Source: Methanolobus sp.
GTDB taxonomy: Archaea > Halobacteriota > Methanosarcinia > Methanosarcinales > Methanosarcinaceae
DNA length: 64,000 nt
NCBI RefSeq assembly: GCF_030682845.1
Contig: NZ_JAUXNK010000046.1
Location: forward strand, 1 to 64,000
Direction of reading: 5' to 3'
Part shown: piece after piece, positions 7,755-16,195 of the stretch
How positions within the stretch are numbered: the first letter of the stretch is position 1
Layout of the letters: each line of letters begins with the position of its first letter
Translations under genes and position numbers: made by a program
Notes under the pieces: model-generated
Database searches by the model: none
The model's input: the letters and a program-made list of their open reading frames with translations, nothing else
What the model was told of the DNA's origin: nothing

Positions 7755-8252
7755 CTATGCAAGGCAGAGCTTTCCTGTGAAGGGCTCGTAGATCTCTCCA
7801 GTGCTTTTGAGTTTTTCAAGAATGGCTTCCAGTTTCTGCTCATCTATACCCTGCTCTTTTGCCAGGGATATCAAAAAACCGGTCTCTATTTCTCCCCCAT
7901 TTGACCTCAGTAACCGAAGAATCACTTGCAAAGGGCTTCTTTTTGGAGGCGGTCTTTTGTCCTGCCAGACCACGGGAGGCGCCTCAGTCTCTTCTTTTGT
8001 CACAGTGACTCTCTTTCCTTCCACTGCAAGCACGCTTTCCATCTCTTCCTCCAGCTTATGCACCCTCGCCTGAAGGAGCGTCCTTGCGGATACTGCCTCT
8101 TCAAGGCTGTCGGATGAGAACAGAACTCGCAGTTTCCTTACTTCAAGGGATGCCCCGCATTTCTGGCATCTTGTCTTTTTCGCGCAGGCAAGTTCAAGTA
8201 TCTGCGCATGTTCCCTGCATCTGGGACAGACTATAACTCCAAAGGGTGGCAT
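7755..8252 (-). CDS. Zinc-ribbon plus winged-helix protein (DUF5817-like)
   Basis: 165 residues. The N-terminus holds a zinc ribbon (CPRC at 9-12 and CQKC at 33-36), the middle is a charged helical stretch (EEAVSARTLLQARVHKLEEEME), a Pro-rich linker follows (DKRPPPKRSP), and the last ~60 residues look like a winged helix (GGEIETGFLISLAKEQGIDEQKLEAILEKL...GEIYEP) of the sort found at MCM C-termini. This pattern is common in archaeal single-copy proteins of unknown role; a DNA-binding or replication/transcription accessory function is plausible. The name DUF5817 is from memory and not checked. Confidence 0.75.
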   Translation of the reverse strand: MPPFGVIVCPRCREHAQILELACAKKTRCQKCGASLEVRKLRVLFSSDSLEEAVSARTLLQARVHKLEEEMESVLAVEGKRVTVTKEETEAPPVVWQDKRPPPKRSPLQVILRLLRSNGGEIETGFLISLAKEQGIDEQKLEAILEKLKSTGEIYEPFTGKLCLA

Positions 8253-8336
8253 GCTTGCTCCTTATTCATAATGTATCCAGTAGGTATTACCTATATATAC
8301 TAGCTGTATAAATGATTCAGCGTCCGGGATGAGAAT

Positions 8337-8756
8337 ATGATACGCAGGGTGACCTTAGACGATGTTCCTTTTTTAGTGAAGGTCGAAGAACTGTCTTTTG
8401 ATGTGCCATGGCCTGACTTTCTTTTCAAGGCCCATCTTAACAATCCGGGCTTTGTGGTATACGAGCGGGAAGGCAATATCCTGGGCTATGCCATGATCGG
8501 TGATTCCAAAGGGAAGGCTCATCTCCAGAACATTGCCGTACACCCTCAGTTTCGCAGGCAGGGCATTGGTACGGAGCTCCTTGAGTGGTGCATAGATCTT
8601 GTTAAGTTATATGGATATCGCGTGATGGTTCTGGAGGTTGGGCAAAAGAACACAAGCTCACAGGCTTTTTACGCAAACTACGGCTTTAAAAAAAGTGGCA
8701 CCGTTGCAGGTTACTATCTGGATGACGATGCGATCATTATGACCAGGAAAATATGA
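8337..8756 (+). CDS. rimI: GNAT acetyltransferase, ribosomal-protein alanine N-acetyltransferase RimI type
   Basis: Transfers acetyl from acetyl-CoA to protein N-termini. 139 residues with the GNAT core: HLQNIAVHPQFRRQGIGTELL carries the acetyl-CoA pyrophosphate loop (Q/R-x-x-G-x-G/A), then LEVGQKNTSSQAFYANYGFKKSGTVAGYY, the typical RimI end with the N-x-x-A-x-x-x-Y motif. In archaea this enzyme acts as the general N-terminal acetyltransferase (ArdI/Ard1-like). ATG at 8337 follows a TATA-type promoter; divergent from the zinc-ribbon gene. Confidence 0.9.
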   Translation: MIRRVTLDDVPFLVKVEELSFDVPWPDFLFKAHLNNPGFVVYEREGNILGYAMIGDSKGKAHLQNIAVHPQFRRQGIGTELLEWCIDLVKLYGYRVMVLEVGQKNTSSQAFYANYGFKKSGTVAGYYLDDDAIIMTRKI

Positions 8757-8788
8757 TCCTATATCTGTTTGCGGGATGTTCATTGATT

Positions 8789-9454
8789 TTATCTGCCAAA
8801 CCGCCTCTGTCTTTTCTGGAAGTCCCTGATTATTCTCAGGATGTCTAATTTCCTCATGTTACGCCAGTTAACGTCCGTAAAATAGAGCTCTGAATATACT
8901 GCCTGCCAGATCAGGAAATCTGACAGGTGCTTGCCGCCGGAACGGATGAATATGTCCGGCTCGTGCTTTACCTTCAGCCGGGATTCGATAGTTGCTTCCG
9001 TGATATCTGAAGGCGATATCCTGCCTTCCTTCACATCCGAAAGGACGGACAGTACAGCTTTAGTGACCTCTTCCCTCCCCCCGAATCCTACGGAGATGTA
9101 CACCAGCAGTTCTGTGGCATCTCTTCTGGCACTGAGTTCGCCATCGGCGGTGTAAATCTCAAAACCGAGTCCCTGAGGCATTTTTGACAGCACTTCGGAG
9201 AGTTTCCGTGTGAGCTGTCCGATAATCTCTGTCCTGAGTTGCTCTTCCGTATCCAGCACATCCACATAGATACTTGTGATCCTGATGTCAAGCTGCCTGC
9301 ACCAGGATATGTAGTCCCTGAGCTTTACAAAACCTCCCGGATGAAGAAGGTCAGTCTCGGAAAGTACCAGGGACACATGCTCCGGTACTTTTGCCGAGGT
9401 TCTGGTTATCTGTTCCAGGAGGTACTTTTCGTAGAAAGAGGTGATAATGTTCAT
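8789..9454 (-). CDS. cis-Prenyltransferase homologue lacking the catalytic N-terminal motif (NgBR-like subunit)
   Basis: The C-terminal half is clearly UppS/DHDDS family: PDIFIRSGGKHLSDFLIWQ and AVYSELYFTDVNW, matching the RxG-type end that binds isopentenyl diphosphate and forms the dimer. In contrast the hallmark MDGNxRWA loop with the catalytic aspartate is absent; the equivalent position (residues about 26-37) reads HVSLVLSETDLLH. This split of motifs is that of the NgBR/Nus1 regulatory subunit of two-component cis-prenyltransferases. I recall a report of such a heteromeric enzyme making glycosyl-carrier lipid in Methanosarcina mazei. A catalytic partner is expected elsewhere in the genome. 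221 residues; 34 bases after the GTPase gene. Confidence 0.82.
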   Translation of the reverse strand: MNIITSFYEKYLLEQITRTSAKVPEHVSLVLSETDLLHPGGFVKLRDYISWCRQLDIRITSIYVDVLDTEEQLRTEIIGQLTRKLSEVLSKMPQGLGFEIYTADGELSARRDATELLVYISVGFGGREEVTKAVLSVLSDVKEGRISPSDITEATIESRLKVKHEPDIFIRSGGKHLSDFLIWQAVYSELYFTDVNWRNMRKLDILRIIRDFQKRQRRFGR

Positions 9455-9488
9455 AGTGTCCTGAAGATGCTATCTCATCTTAAGCCGG

Positions 9489-10670
9489 TCATTTTGCAGT
9501 GGAAACTATCTTTACGACATCGCCGTTGTTAAGCTCGTGTTTTTCCCCAAGGCGCATCTTGGTCTTCGCATCGACTGCGTAGAGGAACCTGTCGCCTATG
9601 TCCGAGTGTATCTTATAGGCAAGGTCATGGGCTGTTGAGCCTTTCTTCATGAGGAATGCATCCGGCAGCACCCTGTCATTCTTATCTGACCACTTTCCTT
9701 CATCTTCCACGGGATATACGATTATGAGCTCAAGCAGTTCGAACACAGCTCTGTTGATACATTCCTGGACGCCTGTGCCGCCTGTCTTTTTGAGTAGCGA
9801 GCGCACGCTTTCCAGACCTTTTTTCTGTGCTGGTGTGAGGTTTTCCTTGAGTATGACGAAGTCTTCATCCCCGGAGTTGTATTTGATGGCTCCGCCTTTT
9901 GATGCGGATTTGAGTACGATCTCGGCGGCAGCGCTTGTAGGGACTACTATCTGGTCCAGTGCCTTGAGGTTGCTGACAAACTTCTCCGGTGCTATGTCCT
10001 CTTTGTTGGCTGCGATCATCATGGGCTTGCTGATCATGCGCATGACGTCACAGAGGCTGATGAGGTCTTCGTCGGTCCATTTGATGTGGCTGTGGTCAAG
10101 CTTGCACTCTGAAAGCGAGCATATGACCTGGTATTCGTCCACTCCTGCTCCTGCAAGCTGGTCGGCGAGTACTTTCTCGATCTTGAGACCTTCGGCCTGG
10201 ATCTTGCGTGAGAGCTTTTCCCAGTTGCGTTTGAGGATGCCGAACATCCACATGGTTATCTCGTGGTTCAGGAAGTCGATATCTTCCAGAGGGTCATGGC
10301 TTCCGATGTCTATGGGATTACCTTCGATATCGGTACCTCCGGATGCATCTATCACGTGGATGATGGCTTGCGCCTGCCTCAGGTCGTCCAGGAATGTGTT
10401 CCCAAGCCCCTTGCCCAGATGTGCATCCGGTACGAGTCCTGCTACATCGATGAGTTCTACGGGTACGTATCGAATGCCTTCAACACAGTGTCCGCAGCGT
10501 TTGGGCCGTGCGACACAGGGACATTGTGCACGTACATAAGTGACTCCGCGGTTGGCGTGGATGGTGGTGAAAGGGTAATTCGCTATCTCCACGTCCGCCA
10601 TTGTGGCGGCCTTGAAGAATGTGGATTTTCCCGAATTGGGTTTTCCTGCAAGTCCTATGGTCATTGACAT
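9489..10670 (-). CDS. Obg/YchF-family GTP-binding protein with C-terminal TGS domain
   Basis: 393 residues: P-loop GKPNSGKST near residue 8, switch region with TTIHANRGV, G3 as DVAGLVPDA, G4 NKED, then a C-terminal TGS domain (DAFLMKKGSTAHDLAYKIH...LNNGDVVKIVSTAK). A Cys-rich insertion after the switch (CPCVARPKRCGHC) is characteristic of the archaeal YchF-like subgroup and could bind zinc. Such GTPases associate with ribosomes; the exact role in archaea is not settled. MSMTIG has two close starts (10670, 10664). Probably cotranscribed with the prenyltransferase homologue downstream. Confidence 0.9.
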   Translation of the reverse strand: MSMTIGLAGKPNSGKSTFFKAATMADVEIANYPFTTIHANRGVTYVRAQCPCVARPKRCGHCVEGIRYVPVELIDVAGLVPDAHLGKGLGNTFLDDLRQAQAIIHVIDASGGTDIEGNPIDIGSHDPLEDIDFLNHEITMWMFGILKRNWEKLSRKIQAEGLKIEKVLADQLAGAGVDEYQVICSLSECKLDHSHIKWTDEDLISLCDVMRMISKPMMIAANKEDIAPEKFVSNLKALDQIVVPTSAAAEIVLKSASKGGAIKYNSGDEDFVILKENLTPAQKKGLESVRSLLKKTGGTGVQECINRAVFELLELIIVYPVEDEGKWSDKNDRVLPDAFLMKKGSTAHDLAYKIHSDIGDRFLYAVDAKTKMRLGEKHELNNGDVVKIVSTAK

Positions 10671-10794
10671 GCTTAACTAATCACTGTTGCAGGATTTAAC
10701 TGTTATCAATGCTTTCCCCTCTCACCCGCAAGTTCAATATCCTCTCAGGCAATAATCTTTATATCTAAGCAGGACATTAGAACACGAACCAAGT

Positions 10795-10866
10795 GTCCCG
10801 GTAGGGTAGCGGATATCCTTGAGGCCTGCGGAGCCTTAGACCCGAGTTCGATCCTCGGTCGGGACG
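10795..10866 (+). tRNA. tRNA-Arg (GCG anticodon)
   Basis: Acceptor GTCCCGG pairs with TCGGGAC, anticodon stem GAGGC/GCCTT encloses CTGCGGA (anticodon GCG), and T stem CCGAG/CTCGG encloses TTCGATC. Discriminator is G and CCA is not encoded. A TATA-like CTTTATAT lies about 35 bases upstream. The AT-rich rhomboid gene follows, as often seen where elements use a tRNA; no second copy of the tRNA 3' end was found downstream. Confidence 0.93.
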
Positions 10867-11094
10867 TAAATTTCTTCTTATTTTTGTTAAGGAAATAGTT
10901 TTTTGAGTTTATAAGCTACTTATTCTATATCTAAAAATGATACCTCATATTCAAACTAAGTGAAGAAATAAATATAAATGTTGAATTAAATATTGTGAAA
11001 AATGCTAAAAGGTATTAGGCCTTACTTTGAATTGCTATTGTCAATGCATTTGTTTACAGCTAATTGGAAAAAACATGATTAGCTGTCCTATTTT

Positions 11095-11898
11095 GTGCTA
11101 ATTCCGTCACTACTTTTCTTCATTTTTAAGCTTCCAACTAACTTGAAAGAATCATATTTCATTTTAAATCCATCTAATGTAAGTTTTTTCACACTTTTTT
11201 TATCTAACTATGTTCACAGCAGTTCACAACACTTCGCTGGCAATTTTTTATCTTATTTTATTGTCTGTTTTTTAATTTTCAATTTCGAGACAAAAAAACG
11301 TGATTTCTACGCATATTCCATTTTTATGTTTCTAATTCTACCTTGGTTAATATCAATAATCTCCTTAAACACAATTGTTCTACAAACAACTTATCAGGGA
11401 TTTTCAGGAATAGTTAGCTCTATGTTTGGCTATTTGGCATATTCGTTGTATAAATTCTTGAAAAAATATTGCTGTGGAACTATAAAGATTACTTCTCTTT
11501 ATTTACTCGTTATCCTGAACCTTTATATGATTCTCGGAAATATTCCCTCTGAAATGTTTCACTCTATATTGATACTAACAATTGCTGTATTTTTAATCTT
11601 TCTACAAAAGGAAACCTTTAAAGAAATAGTGCAAAATCGTTTTAAGATTAAAAATTGGTTGAGAAAACTATCTATGTTTCAGCAGTTATATCTTACTTTG
11701 GTATTGCCTTTCACTATAGTTTCTATATTTGTTCTTCCAATTTTAGTTCCTCAGAATATCCTACAAAACGGTGTCATAATTAACTCACTCGCTCACTATA
11801 TAGGTTATTTTTTTGGAGTTTTTGTACCTTTGGTTTTTTGTGCTATTACAAGAATCCTATCGCTTAGAAAAAATTCATCGATTGGAACGTCAAAATAA
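11095..11898 (+). CDS. Rhomboid-family intramembrane serine protease, AT-rich
   Basis: 267 residues, almost wholly hydrophobic, six or seven membrane helices. The three rhomboid landmarks are in order: H41-x4-H46-x3-N50 in the second helix (HSSSQHFAGN), the nucleophile loop GFSG with Ser104, and the catalytic His234 in AHYIGYFFG. Such enzymes cut transmembrane helices of other proteins. Start is GTG at 11095 with TAG at 11080 limiting extension. Codon use is far more AT-rich than neighbours (many TTT, ATT, TTA), and it lies between tRNA-Arg and a HEPN-like gene, so recent acquisition is likely. The substrate is unknown. Confidence 0.8.
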   Translation: MLIPSLLFFIFKLPTNLKESYFILNPSNVSFFTLFLSNYVHSSSQHFAGNFLSYFIVCFLIFNFETKKRDFYAYSIFMFLILPWLISIISLNTIVLQTTYQGFSGIVSSMFGYLAYSLYKFLKKYCCGTIKITSLYLLVILNLYMILGNIPSEMFHSILILTIAVFLIFLQKETFKEIVQNRFKIKNWLRKLSMFQQLYLTLVLPFTIVSIFVLPILVPQNILQNGVIINSLAHYIGYFFGVFVPLVFCAITRILSLRKNSSIGTSK

Positions 11899-12071
11899 AG
11901 TGAGTAGGCTTGATTTGAGTTGAACCCTATATAACAATCCCTGCTCAATTCTAAGAAAAGACTGGCTTGGGAAAGACACCGCTAATAACGCTCTTTTTAT
12001 GGGATATCCTCTCTAAGCAAAATCTTGCCAATTCCGTTTATTTATATAGATTTTTCACTATTCTACTACGC

Positions 12072-12875
12072 ATGAACGATCCAGACATTGACACATATAT
12101 TCAAGAGGCCGAAGAGATCGAAGAAATGTACATGGACCTGCTGGAAGGTACGACCCAGAAAAGGATGAGGTGTGTTGATGACGGTTCTTCGGGATTGCCG
12201 AATGTCGAATATAAGGTCTGTATCATCAATTCCAAGAACGAGCTGCTGCAACATGCCCTTTTGAGGAAATATGAGGTCTGGTATGAAGCCTGCCGAAAGC
12301 TTGCTCTTCAATATTTGGGCAGGGGCAGGGGAGCGAAGTATGAGAGTTTCACGGGGATGTACGGGAGGATATTGAGCCTGATCGATCTGAAAGACCCTGA
12401 CACCAACTCTAATGAGAAAAAGCACTTAAAAGAAGGATTCACCTCCGGTTTTGATGCCCAGGTCCGCATGCTGCACACAATAGAGCCTATTATCACCTTA
12501 AGTAAGAACAACTACAAGAGAATGATAACGGCAGATCTGGTGAATTCCGGACTTGAAGAAGCTGAAAGTTTATATCAGCAAGGATCTATCCGCCAGGCAG
12601 GTATTATTGCAGGTTTTGGTCTTGAAAGATACTTAAGGGCATTGTGCGAAGTGAACGGGATTGTATTGGAACCTGAAGACACAATGGTCACAATGGCTCA
12701 AAAACTTCTTGGATCCAATAAGCTGCATGACCATGATTCACAAATCCTCGGATCTATGGATCATCTCGCAACTTTAAGGGATAAATGCACCCATCCGGAT
12801 GAAGAGCCGCAGGAAGACGAAGTCCGGGAATTGATCGAAAGGACCAGGGAAATAATGTTCCTGGCTTTTTGCTGA
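12072..12875 (+). CDS. HEPN-like protein of unknown function
   Basis: 267 residues. The C-terminal ~110 residues look like a HEPN four-helix domain: AGIIAGFGLERYLRALCEVNGI, then TLRDKCTHPDEEP, which contains R236-x4-H241, the Rx4-6H motif of HEPN ribonucleases, then a final helix (VRELIERTREIMFLA). The N-terminal part (acidic helix, then LLRKYEVWYEACRKLALQYL) is unrecognised. Many HEPN proteins are toxins or RNA-cutting defence effectors; no antitoxin such as MNT is adjacent, so an active RNase is only a hypothesis. A TATA box (TTTATATA near 12039-12046) lies 26 bases before this ATG, which would give a leaderless transcript and supports this start over 11967. Confidence 0.65.
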   Translation: MNDPDIDTYIQEAEEIEEMYMDLLEGTTQKRMRCVDDGSSGLPNVEYKVCIINSKNELLQHALLRKYEVWYEACRKLALQYLGRGRGAKYESFTGMYGRILSLIDLKDPDTNSNEKKHLKEGFTSGFDAQVRMLHTIEPIITLSKNNYKRMITADLVNSGLEEAESLYQQGSIRQAGIIAGFGLERYLRALCEVNGIVLEPEDTMVTMAQKLLGSNKLHDHDSQILGSMDHLATLRDKCTHPDEEPQEDEVRELIERTREIMFLAFC

Positions 12876-13000
12876 ATAGAATTATATTTTCCCCGCCACC
12901 TCTAACATATATACTCCTCCATATTTCCCATACCTCACATTAATATCTAATTAACTCAATATAATATTTCAAGGGATTATTATCCTGTGTACGGCTGAAG

Positions 13001-13894
13001 ATGATTCATACCAGTACGAAAGACATGGATGCAATAACCTTTGACGGCTCATGCACACCGAATCCGGGAGGTTGCATGGGGTTAGGTTGGGTTGTAACTT
13101 TACAGAACAACTCCTTCTCAATACTCGGAAACGACCGGCTTGATAAAGACAACAGCAACAGCGCTCTTTTTGCAGAATATCTCGCCCTTAAGAAGGGCAT
13201 GCTTGAATATGTCAGGGCTGAGGGGCAGGGACCTCTGGTTGTTATGGGGGACAGCCAGACGGTGATCTACCAGCTGCGGGGTATTTACCCTGTCATGAAT
13301 GATGACATCTGGAATATCTACCGGGATATTGTCGCTATCATCCGGGAGTATGAGCTCGATGTTCATTTCCGCTGGGTGCCCAGAGCACAGAACCAGCAGG
13401 CTGACCGGCTGTCAAAGACCAAGGGGAAGGTTCGCATACTCTACCCGGATGACCGGGAGTTTCTCATCTCTTTGGAGGACGCTCCGGTATCGGGAAATCT
13501 CAGGCAGAAGATAGCCCGGATGAACTCCATACCATTTCCCGCTAATTCCATGTTCAAAGGCTTACATACGGCCTCAAGGGACATACTATCCGACAAGGGC
13601 CTCTTCGAACTGCAGGCAATGGCCGGGGACAAGGCTGTGAGGATGGTTGCTGAAGCATTCCCTGGAAAAAAGGAGAGAAGCAAACATTATCAGGCGCAGG
13701 CACTCCGGTGGATGCTCAGGGGCCTTGCAATGGACCTTGCAATCCATAAAATGAGATTCGATATCCTGAATAACAAGAAACAAGGCAGCAACAGCAGCGC
13801 CGACAAGACTAAAAACCGCAACTCCCGGTCCAAAAAGAAGGTGAAAGCCTCTGGAGCCAAATACTATCTGAACAGGAGAACTTACGCATTCTAA
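13001..13894 (+). CDS. RNase HI-like protein with extra C-terminal domain
   Basis: Residues 10 to about 145 form an RNase H fold with all four acidic active-site residues: D15 in FDGSCTPNPGG, E59 in LFAEYLAL, D84 in VVMGDSQ, D135 in QQADRLS. This predicts cleavage of RNA in RNA/DNA hybrids. The remaining ~150 residues (from about PVSGNLRQKIARMN) are not an RNase H part: they include FELQAMAGDKAVRMVAEAFPGKKER and a basic, Ser/Asn/Lys-rich stretch before KYYLNRRTYAF, which may bind nucleic acid. Start could also be ATG 13025 (MDAITF). Archaea normally rely on RNase HII, so this is an accessory type I enzyme. Confidence 0.82.
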   Translation: MIHTSTKDMDAITFDGSCTPNPGGCMGLGWVVTLQNNSFSILGNDRLDKDNSNSALFAEYLALKKGMLEYVRAEGQGPLVVMGDSQTVIYQLRGIYPVMNDDIWNIYRDIVAIIREYELDVHFRWVPRAQNQQADRLSKTKGKVRILYPDDREFLISLEDAPVSGNLRQKIARMNSIPFPANSMFKGLHTASRDILSDKGLFELQAMAGDKAVRMVAEAFPGKKERSKHYQAQALRWMLRGLAMDLAIHKMRFDILNNKKQGSNSSADKTKNRNSRSKKKVKASGAKYYLNRRTYAF

Positions 13895-13940
13895 ATAACC
13901 TTCAAGTATGATCCCAAAATCAAAAAAATGAGTGCCGAAC

Positions 13941-14507
13941 TCACTCATTCCTGCGCCTGAAGATAAATGCCAGTCCTATTATCGCAGCCATGGGCAAGGC
14001 GATTGTCGGGAACTCCGGTATATCGTTTGTCATACGCACCAGGCCGGCATCCCAGGTATAGTCTTCTTCACAGTTTGCAAGGTTTGTGCATTCTGTCAGG
14101 CCTGTTACTGGATCAGCATCACTGTCAGTGGCATAGTGTCCTATGTCTGCAAGAGTGAATTTCCATCCGGCCGGGAGCACGAACTCTATGTAATAACTCT
14201 GGTAATTGGCAGGTATGTCTTCAAAACAATAGGATCCATTTTCATCGGTTGTAGCTGTTGCAACAGGGATCATTGTACAACATTTATAAAGGTTCACCGT
14301 CACGCCTTCCACGCCAGGCTCTCCCTCATCCTGTATCCCATTGAAGTTTATGTCTTCCCACACACGATCGCCAATCTTTCCAACTTCGCATGGTCCGGAA
14401 TTAGCCAAAGCCTGGGATGCTGATGCTATCAGCAAGGTTATGACGATCAATGCAATCCCGAGTGATCTCAATCTATACGTTACACTATTCGTACTATTTT
14501 TCATCAT
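13941..14507 (-). CDS. Secreted SdrD-B-like protein with PEF-CTERM sorting signal
   Basis: Signal peptide at residues about 10-36 (LGIALIVITLLIASASQALA). Mature part holds one SdrD B-like (Cna-B type) domain: GDRVWEDINFNGIQDEGEPG, VTVNLY, TTDENGSYCFEDIP, with the DxNxNGxxD calcium-binding pattern. The C-terminus is a PEF-CTERM tag: PEFPTIALPMAAIIGLAFIF followed by RRRNE. Such tags are cut by an archaeosortase and replaced by a lipid anchor in Methanosarcinales. So this is a surface-displayed small protein, possibly part of the envelope. Cys pairs in CCTM and CTNLANC suggest disulphides. A hairpin (ATGAGTG ... CACTCAT, 13929-13949) at the gene end may serve as terminator for both converging genes. 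Confidence 0.85.
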   Translation of the reverse strand: MMKNSTNSVTYRLRSLGIALIVITLLIASASQALANSGPCEVGKIGDRVWEDINFNGIQDEGEPGVEGVTVNLYKCCTMIPVATATTDENGSYCFEDIPANYQSYYIEFVLPAGWKFTLADIGHYATDSDADPVTGLTECTNLANCEEDYTWDAGLVRMTNDIPEFPTIALPMAAIIGLAFIFRRRNE

Positions 14508-14796
14508 ATTTCACCACCACTTTTTAGGAAATAGGATATTTCCCATTAATTTGCAAGGCGTTCTTCTATAAGAATGTTCCTAAATTAAGTTAAGTAACAG
14601 CGTTACATAGGCTTGATCTGTCCCGGCTCAGAATCTTTTGATTGCCATATATCTGGGGGCTTTGTTCACCCGACTTCCCGATATTTATGGAATCAATATT
14701 CTCTGACGTGAATAAGTGCGAACTGCACTGAAGTTTACACAATTCTTTAATAAGTACACTCCCTAGATGTACTGAGAACAACAAGAGGTGTGATTT

Positions 14797-16146
14797 ATGA
14801 AGAAATCCTTGATCTATATTTCAATAGGGCTGCTGGTTATCAGTTCGCTCTTTGTATCAGGTGCAATGGCAGATGGCAGAATGCCTTTGATCCAATCGCT
14901 CAACACAGAAGTAAAGATGGTCTCCTCTGCAGGCTCCGGTGTATCTTCCGAGCCTGCAAATGCAGGAGACATGGCCATCTCCACGGATATGGTGATCTAT
15001 CCTTATCCTTACGGGGAAATGAGCAAAATTGTCGTAAAACCAAGTTATACTAATGTGAGGCTGCAGCCCGGCGAGAGCAGGGAGATAAAGGTCAGTGTCA
15101 CCAACAGGGGAGATGAAACCGCTTCCATCGATCCGACACTGGTCATCCAGCCCTACACCCAGAACTATCTCAAGGATGAATGGGTAGTCGTAACACCAGC
15201 ATCCTCTGAACTTGCGCCGGATGCAAAACAGGAGTTCCTTGTCAGGATAAGCATTCCCAAAAATGCAGACCTGGGGTACTATTATGCAACCCTGGTCTTT
15301 GGGGAGTTTGATGCACAGAACTACACTATGTATCCTGTGTACGGCGGCTCCCTGGAGATGTCAATAGATGTCTGGACCCCTCCAAGCGTCCAGATCGGGA
15401 CAACCTACATCAATGACCGTGTTGAGGCAGGCAGCAGTTATGACTATGAAGTCAAGATAACCAACGTGGGTAAGCAGGATATTGCAATGGACCCCGAAGT
15501 ACTCATAAACAATATCTATTATGCTGAGGCTGTGTCTTCTGTCAGGTATGGAGGTGCTTCAATGGCTGTAATTGATGAGAGTGCCATCACGGTGGATGCC
15601 CCTTCTGTAATCAAGGCCGGTGAAACGGTAATTGTAAAAGTAAGGCTGGACGTACCTCAGGATGCAACTGGCTCTTTCAGCGGTACCATTGATCTTGGGA
15701 TAGACGATCCGGCCCTGCGTGACTGGCAAGGCCAGGTGCAGCTGTACTTCACAGTATGGGAGCAGCCCTCTGAAGCTTTCGTCAGGGAGTTCACCACTTA
15801 CACTGACGGTACAATGAGGATAGAGATCACGACAAGCGTATATGATTATGGTATCTATGGTACCAGGTCATCCAGTCTGTCTCCTTCGTTCGAAGTCTCA
15901 ATGATGCAGGGTGGCCAGCAGGTAGATATGCAGCTCGTCAGGACAACTACAAAGGGACAGGTCACCTACGGTACAAGCCCTATGGAGCCGATGACCTCCC
16001 CCGCATCCTTTGGTTATCAGAGCACTGGTACTGTTTATACTGAAGTCTATGAGGTCTCAGGTGCCGCAGGCGAATGGACACTGAGCATACTTCCTGTAAA
16101 TGCAGATAACTTTGAGTACAGCATTACCACGGGTGATATGGACTGA
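14797..16146 (+). CDS. Secreted beta-sandwich (Ig-like) protein
   Basis: 449 residues with a clear signal peptide (KKSLIYISIGLLVISSLFVSGAMA, cleavage after AMA). The rest is tandem beta-sandwich repeats typical of COG1470/NPCBM-associated NEW3-type domains: residues about 80-185 (VRLQPGESREIKVSVTNRGDETA), about 190-300 (GSSYDYEVKITNVGKQDI, AGETVIVKVRLDVPQ) and a third domain to about 445. There is no C-terminal anchor, so it may be released or held by partners. It follows a good ribosome site (AGAGGTG). The neighbouring PEF-CTERM gene is divergent, suggesting a small envelope locus. Function unknown. Confidence 0.75.
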   Translation: MKKSLIYISIGLLVISSLFVSGAMADGRMPLIQSLNTEVKMVSSAGSGVSSEPANAGDMAISTDMVIYPYPYGEMSKIVVKPSYTNVRLQPGESREIKVSVTNRGDETASIDPTLVIQPYTQNYLKDEWVVVTPASSELAPDAKQEFLVRISIPKNADLGYYYATLVFGEFDAQNYTMYPVYGGSLEMSIDVWTPPSVQIGTTYINDRVEAGSSYDYEVKITNVGKQDIAMDPEVLINNIYYAEAVSSVRYGGASMAVIDESAITVDAPSVIKAGETVIVKVRLDVPQDATGSFSGTIDLGIDDPALRDWQGQVQLYFTVWEQPSEAFVREFTTYTDGTMRIEITTSVYDYGIYGTRSSSLSPSFEVSMMQGGQQVDMQLVRTTTKGQVTYGTSPMEPMTSPASFGYQSTGTVYTEVYEVSGAAGEWTLSILPVNADNFEYSITTGDMD

Positions 16147-16195
16147 GACGGGGTAGATGACCCTGTCCTCTCTCCTTCATCCTCTTTTTTGATGT
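16147..16195 (+). terminator. Hairpin terminator after the Ig-like gene
   Basis: GACGGGGT and ACCCTGTC (16147-16167) form an 8-bp stem around AGATG, starting immediately after the stop codon and followed by pyrimidine-rich sequence ending in TTTTTT (16185-16190). The rest of the gap up to 16477 is AT-rich, with a TATA-like element about 16420-16435 and nothing else I can name. Confidence 0.7.

Noticed and set aside
9649-10539. 296-codon plus-strand frame opposite the GTPase gene
   Set aside because: Ser/Met/Arg-rich product without motifs, fully inside the conserved GTPase gene.
10795-12875. Complete integrated element bounded by tRNA-Arg
   Set aside because: No second copy of the tRNA 3' end and no integrase found; only composition and position suggest transfer, so it is kept as an inference and not annotated as a mobile element.
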